Shown in pieces: positions 17,743-25,933 of a DNA stretch of 64,000 nucleotides. Location of the stretch: the NCBI GenBank assembly GCA_964633815.1, contig CAZWHW010000005.1:25081-89080 (forward strand). Reading direction: 5' to 3'. Every line of letters starts with the position of its first letter. The first letter of the stretch is position 1. This stretch comes from CALKZN01 sp964633815 (GTDB lineage: Bacteria; Pseudomonadota; Gammaproteobacteria; Arenicellales; Arenicellaceae). The translations under genes were made by a program, and so were the position numbers. The notes beneath the pieces were generated by a model, which made no database searches, had not been told where the DNA came from, and was given only the letters and a program-made list of their open reading frames with translations.

Positions 17743-17979
17743 ATGGCAAGAGAATGTCAGGTTACTGGTAAACGTACTACTTTTGGTAACAATGTTTCGC
17801 ATGCGAAAAATCGCACGCGTAGAACGTTTGTGCCTAATTTGCATTATCGTAAATTTTGGGTAGAAAGTGAAAGCCGTTGGGTTAAATTGCGTGTGTCGAC
17901 AAAAGGTGTACGTATCATTGATAAAAAAGGCATTGATACTGTATTGGCTGATCTACGTTCGCGTGGTGAAAAAGTTTAG
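17743..17979 (+). CDS. rpmB: 50S ribosomal protein L28
   Basis: Large-subunit ribosomal protein of 78 aa. The N-terminus MARECQVTGKRTTFGN and the central block RRTFVPNLHYRKFW are the L28 signature; it is the form without zinc cysteines. A ribosome site AGAAGG lies 9 nt upstream. About 200 bp separate it from radC. An AT-rich TATAAA-like -10 occurs near 17615, but I found no matching -35. rpmG follows after 34 bp. Confidence 0.98.
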   Translation: MARECQVTGKRTTFGNNVSHAKNRTRRTFVPNLHYRKFWVESESRWVKLRVSTKGVRIIDKKGIDTVLADLRSRGEKV

Positions 17980-18013
17980 TCAATGACTATTTGGATGATT
18001 TGAGGATTGCATT

Positions 18014-18169
18014 ATGAGAGATAAAATTAAGCTTGTTTCAACAGCGGGTACAGGTCACTACTACACGACAACAAAGAATAAACGTACAATGACTGAAAAA
18101 ATGGTCATTAAAAAATATGATCCAAAAGTGCGTAAGCATGTTGAATATAAAGAGTCTAAAATCAAATAA
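18014..18169 (+). CDS. rpmG: 50S ribosomal protein L33
   Basis: A 51 aa frame translating to a protein that begins MRDKIKLVSTAGTGHYYTTT and ends HVEYKESKIK. This is clearly L33, of the type lacking the zinc-binding CxxC pairs. It is slightly shorter at the N-terminus than E. coli L33 (55 aa). It follows rpmB by 34 bp in the usual rpmBG operon and is closed by an intrinsic terminator 20 bp later. Confidence 0.97.
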   Translation: MRDKIKLVSTAGTGHYYTTTKNKRTMTEKMVIKKYDPKVRKHVEYKESKIK

Positions 18170-18188
18170 TTGATTTTATTTCTCCAAT

Positions 18189-18225
18189 AAAAACCAGCTG
18201 CTAATTTTTTAGGGCTGGTTTTTTT
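18189..18225 (+). terminator. Intrinsic terminator of rpmBG
   Basis: The arms AAAAACCAGC (18189-18198) and GCTGGTTTTT (18214-18223) enclose a 15-nt loop and are followed by more T. It lies just beyond the rpmG stop. Confidence 0.85.
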
Positions 18226-18315
18226 GTGTCTATTGAATTTATCGCTATTATAAAGGTACTTGTTCTGTCATATTTTTTCCTGTAGCTTTAACATAACTTG
18301 GCAATGGTTGTGTTT

Positions 18316-18972
18316 ATGAAGTATTCAATTGGAATAAGTGAGCAAAGGGATATTGATATTTTGAGATCGGAACAAACTCCGATGGATTTGAACCATCAGA
18401 TTTTGCGAGTAGATCCTTCAGGAATGCCGTTAGATTGGGTGAACTACCAAGAAGCCGTTAAGCTCTATTTTCTTGATAAAGTGCTTTACAGCTGCGGGAA
18501 GCCTTTATACAAGCTCCGTGGTGGGATTAACTCTTTATCTGGTCGACGCAGTATTTTAGAAATCCATTCCATTATTGCCACTACTTCTGATTCTGAAAAC
18601 TCTAGTAGCCATAAACGTCTTCATTCATACACACCGCCTTTAAGTAATCAAACCTTATTCGCACGAGATGCGAGAATGTGTCTTTATTGTGGTAATACAT
18701 TTTTGAGAAAAGATTTGTCTCGTGATCACATTACCCCGACAAGCCAAGGTGGTGAAGATGTTTGGACGAATGTGGTCACGGCTTGTAAGCGTTGTAACAA
18801 CCAAAAAGCGGGTAGAACACCTGAACAAGCCAATATGCCTTTACTAGCTTTGCCATTTAGGCCCTCTCATGCAGAATATGTTTATCTGAAAGGTAGAAGA
18901 GTTTTGACTGATCAGATGGAATTTTTGCAAGCCCACTTTCCAAGGACAAGTCCATTGCTTGAAAGGAAATAA
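18316..18972 (+). CDS. HNH endonuclease family protein
   Basis: Belongs to the widespread stand-alone HNH family of Proteobacteria, related to McrA-type nucleases. The biological role is unknown to me and no partner methylase is nearby. The HNH core has two zinc knuckles, CLYC (about 122-125) and CKRC (157-160), around the catalytic DHITPTSQGG, with Asn in DVWTNVVTACKRCNNQK. The C-terminal LLALPFRPSHAEYVYL and QMEFL are shared with relatives. The start is uncertain: 18316 is used here, a TTG at 18298 and an ATG at 18304 lie just upstream, and the ATG at 18382 would match shorter family members. No clear ribosome site supports any of them. Confidence 0.82.
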   Translation: MKYSIGISEQRDIDILRSEQTPMDLNHQILRVDPSGMPLDWVNYQEAVKLYFLDKVLYSCGKPLYKLRGGINSLSGRRSILEIHSIIATTSDSENSSSHKRLHSYTPPLSNQTLFARDARMCLYCGNTFLRKDLSRDHITPTSQGGEDVWTNVVTACKRCNNQKAGRTPEQANMPLLALPFRPSHAEYVYLKGRRVLTDQMEFLQAHFPRTSPLLERK

Positions 18973-19013
18973 AGTAATCAGATGTGGGACTTTTTAAAAA
19001 TCCATGAATATTA

Positions 19014-19042
19014 AAAAAAGAAGGCTGTAAGCCTTCTTTTTT
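19014..19042. terminator. Bidirectional terminator between the HNH gene and ppiC
   Basis: AAAAAAGAAGGCT (19014-19026) and AGCCTTCTTTTTT (19030-19042) form a perfect 13-bp stem with a GTA loop (in practice a slightly shorter stem with a TGTAA loop). It is placed between two convergent genes and usable by both. Confidence 0.9.
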
Positions 19043-19061
19043 GTTGAATTGAAATGATTTT

Positions 19062-19346
19062 TTAATCTTGTCGATCAGTCACTTCAACCAAGTGAAAACC
19101 AAACTGAGTTTGTACAGGGCCATGTACAACGCCGACAGCATCGTTAAAGCATACTTTGTCGAATTCTGGCACCATCATACCAGGTCCAAAGCTGCCAAGA
19201 TCGCCACCGGATTGACCAGAAGGGCATGATGAATGTTGTTTTGCTGCTTCTTCAAAGCTGACTTTGCCGCCTTCAATGTCGTTTTTTAAATCAATGCAAG
19301 CTTGTTCAGAGCTTACGAGAATATGTCTTGCTGTAGCTTGTGCCAT
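19062..19346 (-). CDS. ppiC: Parvulin-type peptidyl-prolyl cis-trans isomerase
   Basis: A single-domain parvulin of 94 aa, nearly the length of E. coli PpiC (93 aa), with no signal peptide and so cytosolic. Markers are ARHILVSSEQ, CPSGQSGGDLGSFG, MVPEFDKVCF and the C-terminal TQFGFHLVEV. The frame remains open 54 codons further upstream, but the ATG at 19346 starts the domain correctly and has GTAGGAT a few bases before it (19352-19358), so the longer form is rejected. The ComEA-like gene lies beyond it on the other strand. Confidence 0.94.
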   Translation of the reverse strand: MAQATARHILVSSEQACIDLKNDIEGGKVSFEEAAKQHSSCPSGQSGGDLGSFGPGMMVPEFDKVCFNDAVGVVHGPVQTQFGFHLVEVTDRQD

Positions 19347-19538
19347 AATAAATCCTACGTATAAAATTAATGTTGGGCATGATACTGAAAAAAAAGCATG
19401 CTGACGAGTAAAATAATTTTTGAATAGTTTTTTCGTTAGCAATTTGACAGGTCTAACTTGTTTAGTGTTTAATAAAACTGTCTTTAAATGGATTAGAGAC
19501 AAATTCAAATCTTAAACTTTTAAAACAAGGAGTGTTTT

Positions 19539-19805
19539 ATGAAAATCATTATTTCTATTGTTCTAGCTGTATTGCTTACAACTGTAAGCTTTTCTTCGTT
19601 TGCTGTTCCAGTCAACATCAATAATGCTGACTCTGAGTTAATTGCTGATTCATTAGCAGGAATTGGGGTTAAAACAGCTGAAAAAATTGTTGTTTATCGC
19701 AAAAAAAATGGTGCGTTCAAAAAAGTTGACGATTTATTGTTGATTAAAGGCATTGGTGATAAAAAACTGAATAAAATTCGAGCTGACGTGAAATTGAAAG
19801 ATTAA
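19539..19805 (+). CDS. ComEA-like exported helix-hairpin-helix protein
   Basis: An 88 aa protein with a signal peptide (about 1-22, cleavage after FSSFA) followed by paired helix-hairpin-helix motifs: LAGIGVKTAEKIVVYR and LLLIKGIGDKKLNKI. This is the layout of the short Gram-negative ComEA-type proteins that bind incoming double-stranded DNA in the periplasm in competent species. A strong AAGGAG ribosome site lies just before the ATG. No other competence genes are in view, so a transformation role is only inferred. It is followed by its own terminator. Confidence 0.85.
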   Translation: MKIIISIVLAVLLTTVSFSSFAVPVNINNADSELIADSLAGIGVKTAEKIVVYRKKNGAFKKVDDLLLIKGIGDKKLNKIRADVKLKD

Positions 19806-19830
19806 GCACAGTTAGGATGTTGTAAGAGAG

Positions 19831-19860
19831 TAAAGGCGCAATTAGCGCCTTTATTTTTGT
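19831..19860 (+). terminator. Intrinsic terminator after the ComEA-like gene
   Basis: TAAAGGCGC (19831-19839) pairs with GCGCCTTTA (19845-19853) across a 5-nt loop, followed by a T-rich tail. It lies 26 bp beyond the stop. Confidence 0.88.
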
Positions 19861-19973
19861 TTTTAAATAGATAAATTGACGCTAAATTTTGAATAAATTC
19901 ATTACCTTGATATATAAATCGTATTAAAATTAACCGCCTAATCTCATCCTTTTAATATAAAACGTTTCTTTTT

Positions 19974-21014
19974 ATGAATGATCTGCTTTTGCTAAAAATA
20001 AATAAGTCTCTGACTTGTTATTATGAGGAATTGTTACGTTCAGTTGAGAGTGATAGAGGTATTATTGGAGAGTACTTTGCTGAGTTAAGCGATCATTCGC
20101 CAAGGCTATTATGTCAAACTAGAACTATTTTCTTTCTAGTGAAATATCATGAAATTTTTAATGAAAATAAGTCATTAGAGCTAGCTCAAAAAATATATAA
20201 AAATACTAGAAAGCTATATAAAGCCGAAGAAAGTTGGTATATGCAAGCTGGGAAGGATGAGCCTTTAGACTTATATGGTTTTGCGTCACTGGCATACTCC
20301 GAAGTTTTGTTATTTCAAGCAACGGGTTCGAAAGAGATTGCTAAATATTCTGAAGAAACCCTTAGTTATTTGACAAATATTATTTTGGATGATGATTTTG
20401 ATATTCAGTCTTCACTGTATCAAAATAGAATTTCTCAAAATCCATTAATGCACTTATTTGAAAGTTTTGTATTTGCATATGAAGTTTTGCATAACGAAAT
20501 TTACAAAGATGCTGCGACTAAAATTCTTGATATTGTTTATCAGAATTTTTACAACGCAGAGGTTGGTGCGATTATGGAAATGTCTTTTGAAGAAGATTTG
20601 GCATATTGGTATGAACCTGGACATTCATTTGAATGGGGTTCATTGCTAAAAATTGCTGAATCGCAGCAAGTTTCGCATGAAATAATCAATGCTGTTAATT
20701 TGGTGGGTGTCGCTGAAAAGGTGACTGAAAATTTTGGGCAAATTGTTCCTGCGAAAGTAAAGATCCCTGGAAATGAAATTGAAAGCACATTTAGGATATG
20801 GGCTAGTTTGGAAAGAGTGAGAGTCCATTTCATGTTAGAGAATTTTGAACTTGCAAATAGTGGCTTGGAAGAGGCTTTGAATAAATTTTTTGATAACAAT
20901 AATCTGCCAAAAGAATTTCTAGATATGGCTGCTACGAAAGTTAAGTCTACTTCGGGATACCATATAATTAATTGTTTACAAGAGGCGATTAAGTGGTGTG
21001 AAACAACCTCATGA
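19974..21014 (+). CDS. N-acylglucosamine 2-epimerase (AGE) family protein
   Basis: An (alpha/alpha)6-barrel sugar epimerase/isomerase of the AGE superfamily (relatives include N-acylglucosamine 2-epimerase, YihS and cellobiose 2-epimerase). The key residues are present: Arg50 in CQTRTIFF, His160 in NPLMHLFES, His217 and Glu220 in YEPGHSFEW, and His330 in SGYHIINCLQEA. At 346 aa it is somewhat shorter than most members (about 390-420). The substrate cannot be told from sequence. The ATG has no Shine-Dalgarno sequence. It stands alone between two terminators, with no sugar transporter or kinase beside it. Confidence 0.85.
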   Translation: MNDLLLLKINKSLTCYYEELLRSVESDRGIIGEYFAELSDHSPRLLCQTRTIFFLVKYHEIFNENKSLELAQKIYKNTRKLYKAEESWYMQAGKDEPLDLYGFASLAYSEVLLFQATGSKEIAKYSEETLSYLTNIILDDDFDIQSSLYQNRISQNPLMHLFESFVFAYEVLHNEIYKDAATKILDIVYQNFYNAEVGAIMEMSFEEDLAYWYEPGHSFEWGSLLKIAESQQVSHEIINAVNLVGVAEKVTENFGQIVPAKVKIPGNEIESTFRIWASLERVRVHFMLENFELANSGLEEALNKFFDNNNLPKEFLDMAATKVKSTSGYHIINCLQEAIKWCETTS

Positions 21015-21037
21015 CGAATGATTTTATAGAGTATTTA

Positions 21038-21070
21038 AAAATAAAGGCGCCTATATGGCGCCTTTATTTT
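21038..21070. terminator. Bidirectional terminator between the AGE gene and amtB
   Basis: AAAATAAAGGCGCC (21038-21051) and GGCGCCTTTATTTT (21057-21070) form a perfect 14-bp stem with a TATAT loop. It lies between convergent genes. Confidence 0.9.
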
Positions 21071-21087
21071 GAGCTTATTTTTTAAGT

Positions 21088-22383
21088 TTACGTTATTTTA
21101 TTATATCCAGACTCTCCATGTTGAATGATATCTAAGCCTTGTTCTTCAGTATCTTCATCTGCTCGAAGTGGAATGAATATGCTGACTAACTTGAGTAAAA
21201 TTAACGATACGATCGCCGTATAACCAGCAGTGGCTATAACGCCAATAACTTGAATGCCTATTGAGGCGTCACCACCATTTCCTCCCCATGCAGATGAGAT
21301 GAATATGGCTGCTAGTATAGTGCCTAATGCTCCTCCCACACCATGGACAGGGAAAACATCGAGCGAGTCATCAATTTTTAAAGAGTTTTTAATCAGCTGG
21401 GTAGCAAAGTAACAAACGGTACCACCACATAGGCCAATCAGTACCCCTCCAACAGGGCCAACAAAGCCTGAGGCAGGCGTGATAGTGCCAAGCCCAGCGA
21501 CCATGCCTGTCACGATGCCTAAAACACTGGGTTTTTTATGTTTAATCCATTCTATTGTCATCCATGCTAATGAGCCTGCAGCAGCACTTAAGTGCGTTAC
21601 TAACATTGCCATACCAGCGCCACCGTCAGCAGATAATTGTGAACCGCCATTGAAGCCAAACCAGCCAAACCAAAGCATTCCAGCGCCTGCAACCGTAATT
21701 GTTAAATTATGAGGCAGCATTGGCTTTTCTGGGAAGCCTTTGCGGTTGCCAATGACAATAGCAATCATTAGGGCTGTCACACCTGCAGTAATATGAACGA
21801 CAGTGCCCCCAGCAAAATCTAATAAACCTTTCTCTGCTAGCCAGCCACCGCCCCATACCCAGTGACAAATGGGCACATAGACTAAGAGTGACCATAAAAT
21901 AGAAAAAACTAACATCGCGCCAAAATTCATTCGTTCTGCAAAGCCGCCAACAAATAATGCAGGCGTAATCATGATGAATGTCATTTGGAAGACAACGAAA
22001 ACAGATTCAGGAATTGTGCCTTGGACGCTATCAAAACTCATTCCTTGTAGAAATGCTTTATCTAAATTGCCGATGAAAGCTCCGTCGCCACTGAAAGCGA
22101 GGCTATAACCAGCAACAAACCATAACAATGACATAGCACAAGCAATAGTAAAGCATTGCATCAAAACTGAAAGGACATTCTTTGAGCGAACCAAGCCTGC
22201 ATAAAATAAAGATAAGCCAGGTAATAACATGAATAAGACTAGTGCGGATGCAGTTAGCATCCAAGCGGTATCGCCTGAATTGATTTCACTTGACGCGAAA
22301 GCAACGTTTGAAATGGTGGATAGGTATAAAAGTAAAGTGCATAGAGGTGCACCGTGCCGCAAATACAAAGCGGTTTTTCTCAT
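21088..22383 (-). CDS. amtB: Ammonium transporter
   Basis: An Amt/Rh channel of 431 aa in the inner membrane, conducting ammonium. It has a long signal-like N-terminus (about 1-30, ending VAFASSE) and about 11 membrane helices. Pore residues are recognisable: the first conserved histidine in GGTVVHITAGVTAL, the second in DVFPVHGVGGALG, and the conserved FYAGLVRSKNVLS. The usual partner gene glnK (PII) is not adjacent, and the upstream gene is the divergent ugd. Nitrogen control is likely from the family, but no NtrC or sigma-54 site stood out. Confidence 0.95.
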   Translation of the reverse strand: MRKTALYLRHGAPLCTLLLYLSTISNVAFASSEINSGDTAWMLTASALVLFMLLPGLSLFYAGLVRSKNVLSVLMQCFTIACAMSLLWFVAGYSLAFSGDGAFIGNLDKAFLQGMSFDSVQGTIPESVFVVFQMTFIMITPALFVGGFAERMNFGAMLVFSILWSLLVYVPICHWVWGGGWLAEKGLLDFAGGTVVHITAGVTALMIAIVIGNRKGFPEKPMLPHNLTITVAGAGMLWFGWFGFNGGSQLSADGGAGMAMLVTHLSAAAGSLAWMTIEWIKHKKPSVLGIVTGMVAGLGTITPASGFVGPVGGVLIGLCGGTVCYFATQLIKNSLKIDDSLDVFPVHGVGGALGTILAAIFISSAWGGNGGDASIGIQVIGVIATAGYTAIVSLILLKLVSIFIPLRADEDTEEQGLDIIQHGESGYNKIT

Positions 22384-22548
22384 AATTTTCTCCTCAGCAA
22401 ATTTTATGAATTATTATTAGTACGCAGAGAATACCTATTTTTGTTTATTTTTTGAAGTGAGTCATTGAAAACTAGAGGATTGTGTCGACTTACAATTTCT
22501 AAGTCAGGTAAAATATGAACTCAAAATTATTACAATCAATATTTTTCT

Positions 22549-23886
22549 ATGAAAATTGCAGTTATAGGCACGGGTTATGTTGGTCTGGTCTCGGGGACGT
22601 GTTTTGCCGAAGTGGGTAATGATGTTCTTTGTGTTGATTTGGATCAAAAGAAAATTGACGCATTGCAGCAAGGAGAGATTCCTATTTATGAGCCAGGTTT
22701 AGACAGCTTAGTTAAAAGTAATATTGATGCTGGTAGATTATCGTTTACCACAGATATCAGAGATGCGATCGGTGCTGATGAGCGTGTGGAAAGTGACGTA
22801 TTATTTATTGCAGTTGGGACACCTCCTGATGAGGATGGCTCTGCTGATTTACGCTATGTGATAGATGTGGCCCGTCAAATCGGCCAGAGTTTAAATGGTT
22901 ATTTGTTGGTTGTTACTAAGTCCACAGTACCTGTGGGTACAGCTGAAAAAGTACGCAATGCGATTCAAGAAGAGCTGGATAATCGCGGTGTTAATGTGCA
23001 GTTTGGTGTAGCATCTAATCCCGAATTCTTAAAAGAAGGCGCAGCGATTAATGATTTTATGAAGCCTGATCGTGTTGTCGTCGGTGTTGATGATAAGGAT
23101 GATCGTGCTGTGGAATTAATGCGCAACTTATATACGCCATTTAATCGTAATCATGAACGTTTAATTGTGATGGATATTCCTTCTGCTGAGCTAACAAAGT
23201 ATGCGGCCAATGCCATGTTAGCGACTAAAATTTCATTTATGAATGAGTTGTCGAATCTTGCTGAAAAATTGAATGCCGATATTGAGTTGGTTAGACAAGG
23301 GATTGGTTCTGATCCACGTATTGGATATCATTTTATTTACCCAGGTTGTGGTTATGGTGGTTCATGTTTTCCAAAAGATGTGCAGGCCTTGCATCGTACT
23401 GCGCAAGAGCAAGATTATGATGCTCGAGTTTTGGCTGCTGTTGAGGCGGTTAATTTTGATCAAAAGAAAGTGCTACTATCAAAAATTGATGCACATTATG
23501 GTGATATAAAAGGCAAGAAGTTTGCAATTTGGGGGCTGGCGTTTAAACCGAATACTGATGATATGCGTGAAGCGCCAAGCCGTGTGATGATTGAGGGTTT
23601 ATGGGAACGTGGTGCAAGTGTAGTGGCCTATGATCCTGTTGCAGCGCAAGAGGCTCACCGTATTTATGCTGGCAGAGATGATTTCATCACGTTGGATGAC
23701 TATTATGAGACCTTAGCTGGGGTTGATGGGTTATTGATTGCGACTGAATGGAAGAATTTCCGCAGCCCCGATTTACAGCGCATGAAAGAATTAATGGGCC
23801 AACATGTAATTTTTGATGGGCGTAATATTTTTGACCCAATGCAAATTCGTGCAGCGGGTTTTGATTATTATGGCATTGGCCGTTAA
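22549..23886 (+). CDS. ugd: UDP-glucose 6-dehydrogenase
   Basis: Oxidises UDP-glucose to UDP-glucuronate with two NAD+, giving a precursor for capsule, exopolysaccharide or lipid A modification. The N-terminal Rossmann motif is IGTGYVGLVSGTCFAE. The catalytic cysteine lies in GCGYGGSCFPKD, SNPEFLKEG and FKPNTDDMREAPS are family signatures, and the NAD/UDP domains are in the usual order. 445 aa is typical. It heads a rightward run ugd, heptose kinase, hldD, manC with 16-45 bp gaps, probably one operon. A GACTTA/TAAGTC inverted repeat lies at 22487-22505, upstream of the start. Confidence 0.97.
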   Translation: MKIAVIGTGYVGLVSGTCFAEVGNDVLCVDLDQKKIDALQQGEIPIYEPGLDSLVKSNIDAGRLSFTTDIRDAIGADERVESDVLFIAVGTPPDEDGSADLRYVIDVARQIGQSLNGYLLVVTKSTVPVGTAEKVRNAIQEELDNRGVNVQFGVASNPEFLKEGAAINDFMKPDRVVVGVDDKDDRAVELMRNLYTPFNRNHERLIVMDIPSAELTKYAANAMLATKISFMNELSNLAEKLNADIELVRQGIGSDPRIGYHFIYPGCGYGGSCFPKDVQALHRTAQEQDYDARVLAAVEAVNFDQKKVLLSKIDAHYGDIKGKKFAIWGLAFKPNTDDMREAPSRVMIEGLWERGASVVAYDPVAAQEAHRIYAGRDDFITLDDYYETLAGVDGLLIATEWKNFRSPDLQRMKELMGQHVIFDGRNIFDPMQIRAAGFDYYGIGR

Positions 23887-23902
23887 CTGGAACTTTAGTC
23901 AA

Positions 23903-24853
23903 ATGAAACTTCAAGCAAATCAATTTCAAGATTTATGTGTTCTCATTGTTGGCGATGTTATGTTGGATCGCTATTGGTTTGGTTCCGTAGATCGTATCTC
24001 GCCAGAAGCACCAGTGCCGGTTTTAGCAGTTTCTAAAAAAGAGTCTCGCGCGGGTGGTGCAGCTAATGTAGCAAATAATATTGCCGCTCTTGGCGCAAAA
24101 GCACAATTGTTATCTGTAGTGGGCGATGATGATACGGCTCATGAGTTAGAAACGTTAGTGAAAAATTTTGGTGCAGAAGTATTTTTTAATAAAGATCGGA
24201 GCATTCAAACAACAGAAAAACTGAGAATGATTGCCCAAAATCAGCAATTGTTAAGGGCTGATTTTGAAAAAAAACCTACTGATGAAGTGTTAGTGCAGTG
24301 TCTTGATAATTATCGTAATAAGCTTTCTGAAGCGGATGTTGTGATTTTGTCTGACTATGGTAAAGGCGGTTTAGAGCATGTTAGTGAGATGATTTCATTG
24401 GCAAAGGCCGCTAACACTCCTGTAGTAGTTGATCCAAAAGGGTCAGACTTTTCTCGCTATCGAGGTGCCAGTTTAATTACGCCAAATTCTAAAGAGTTTA
24501 CAGCGGTTGTTGGTGAGGTTCAGCAAGAGTCAGAGTTTGAGGAAAAAGCAATTGCCTTGCGAGATCAATTAGGTTTAGATTCAATATTAGTAACTCGTAG
24601 TGAGCAAGGTATGAGTTTGTTTGTTGAGGGTAAGCATATTCATTCAACCGCAAAAACTCGAGAAGTGTTTGATGTCAGTGGGGCAGGCGATACAGTGATT
24701 GCAACTATAGCCCTGGGTTTGGTTTCAGATATGAATTATGCCGAACGTTTGGCATTTGCCAATGCTGCAGCTGGTGTGGTTGTTGGTAAAGTGGGAACAG
24801 CAACGGCAACAGTGGAAGAAATTTCTACACGTTTGGCGGATATGCCAGCATAA
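23903..24853 (+). CDS. hldA: D-glycero-beta-D-manno-heptose-7-phosphate kinase (single-domain)
   Basis: PfkB-family sugar kinase that phosphorylates heptose 7-phosphate at C1 in ADP-heptose synthesis for the lipopolysaccharide core. Markers are VGDVMLDRYWFG, ISPEAPVPVL, GGAANVANNI and the ATP/anion motif DVSGAGDTVIAT. At 316 aa it equals only the kinase half of E. coli HldE (477 aa), and the adenylyltransferase half is not fused here. The start at 23903 is chosen because MKLQANQFQDLCV leads straight into the domain. A frame extending upstream into ugd is rejected. hldD follows after 39 bp. Confidence 0.93.
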   Translation: MKLQANQFQDLCVLIVGDVMLDRYWFGSVDRISPEAPVPVLAVSKKESRAGGAANVANNIAALGAKAQLLSVVGDDDTAHELETLVKNFGAEVFFNKDRSIQTTEKLRMIAQNQQLLRADFEKKPTDEVLVQCLDNYRNKLSEADVVILSDYGKGGLEHVSEMISLAKAANTPVVVDPKGSDFSRYRGASLITPNSKEFTAVVGEVQQESEFEEKAIALRDQLGLDSILVTRSEQGMSLFVEGKHIHSTAKTREVFDVSGAGDTVIATIALGLVSDMNYAERLAFANAAAGVVVGKVGTATATVEEISTRLADMPA

Positions 24854-24892
24854 ACAAATTATGATAATAGAACGAATTTTGGAGCGTAAATA

Positions 24893-25888
24893 ATGATTAT
24901 CGTCACAGGTGGAGCGGGTTTTATTGGTTCAAATTTAGTTCGAAGTTTGAATCAACGTGACGTGACTGAAATTTTGGTGGTGGATGATCTAAGTGATGGC
25001 AATAAATGTCGCAATATTCAAGATTGTTCATTTCTTGATTATATAGATAAAGATGACTTTTTGGCGCTTGTTAAAACAAAGGATTGTCGTTTAGCGGGCG
25101 CGCAAGCCATTTTCCATCAAGGAGCATGTTCAGATACTATGGAGGCTGATGGAAAATACATCATGGAAAACAACTACGAATATTCGAAAGCTGTTTTTCA
25201 TTATTGCCAGCAACAATATGTGCAATTTATCTATGCATCATCGGCATCAACCTATGGCGGAAATTCCGTTTTTGTTGAAGATCCTAAGAATGAGCAAGCA
25301 TTGAACGCCTATGCATATTCAAAGTTGCTATTTGATCGATATTTACGTCGTCATTGGTCTACACTAGTGGCACAAGTCGTTGGCCTGCGTTATTTTAATG
25401 TATATGGACGTGGTGAATCGCATAAAGGTCGCATGGCTTCAGTTGCTTTTCATTTTTATAATCAGTTCAACGAAAACGGTTATGTGAAGCTTTTTGCTGG
25501 CAGTGGTGGATATGCCGATGGCGAGCAATTACGCGATTTTGTTTGGGTTGATGATATTGTGAAGGTTAATTTTCACTTTTTGGATAATCCCGAGTGCAGC
25601 GGAATTTTTAATGCAGGTACCGGTGCTGCAGGCAGTTTTAATGAAGTGGCTGCGGCAACCCTAAATGCAATTAATTCCGAAAATAAAACTGTCGCTGACT
25701 GGGTTGGTGAAGGTTTAATTAAATATATTGATTTTCCGGAAGCATTGGTGGGTAAATATCAAAGCTATACGCAAGCGGACCTTTCGAAGTTGCAATCTGA
25801 AGGAGGTTTTACGCAAGAGTTTGCAAATGTAAATGTTGGTGTCGCAGCTTATATAGCTCAGTTGCAAGATGCTAGTATACTTGCCTAA
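24893..25888 (+). CDS. hldD: ADP-L-glycero-D-manno-heptose 6-epimerase
   Basis: Converts ADP-D-glycero- to ADP-L-glycero-D-manno-heptose, the donor for inner-core lipopolysaccharide. It is an extended short-chain dehydrogenase with NADP fold GGAGFIGSNLVRSL. Other family features are HQGACSDTME, SSASTYGG, the YAYSKLLFD active-site pair, and LRYFNVYGRGESHKGRMAS. 331 aa is normal for HldD. A ribosome site GGAG lies 9 nt before the ATG. It is the third gene of the ugd-hldA-hldD-manC run, which suggests co-ordinate supply of surface-glycan precursors. Confidence 0.97.
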   Translation: MIIVTGGAGFIGSNLVRSLNQRDVTEILVVDDLSDGNKCRNIQDCSFLDYIDKDDFLALVKTKDCRLAGAQAIFHQGACSDTMEADGKYIMENNYEYSKAVFHYCQQQYVQFIYASSASTYGGNSVFVEDPKNEQALNAYAYSKLLFDRYLRRHWSTLVAQVVGLRYFNVYGRGESHKGRMASVAFHFYNQFNENGYVKLFAGSGGYADGEQLRDFVWVDDIVKVNFHFLDNPECSGIFNAGTGAAGSFNEVAAATLNAINSENKTVADWVGEGLIKYIDFPEALVGKYQSYTQADLSKLQSEGGFTQEFANVNVGVAAYIAQLQDASILA

Positions 25889-25933
25889 AACATAAACCCA
25901 TAAGACATAAAATAAAGGTTTTCTGATAGTTAT

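Noticed and set aside
18316..18972. HNH gene as part of a restriction-modification or homing system
   Set aside because: No methylase, intein, intron or mobile-element features are near it; the family is common as a lone gene.
19347..19508. 54-residue N-terminal extension of the parvulin
   Set aside because: The domain starts at the ATG at 19346, which has a good ribosome site; the extension does not resemble a signal peptide of the family.
23813..23902. Longer heptose kinase start inside ugd
   Set aside because: The PfkB domain begins at the ATG at 23903; the 30 extra residues are shadow translation of the ugd end.
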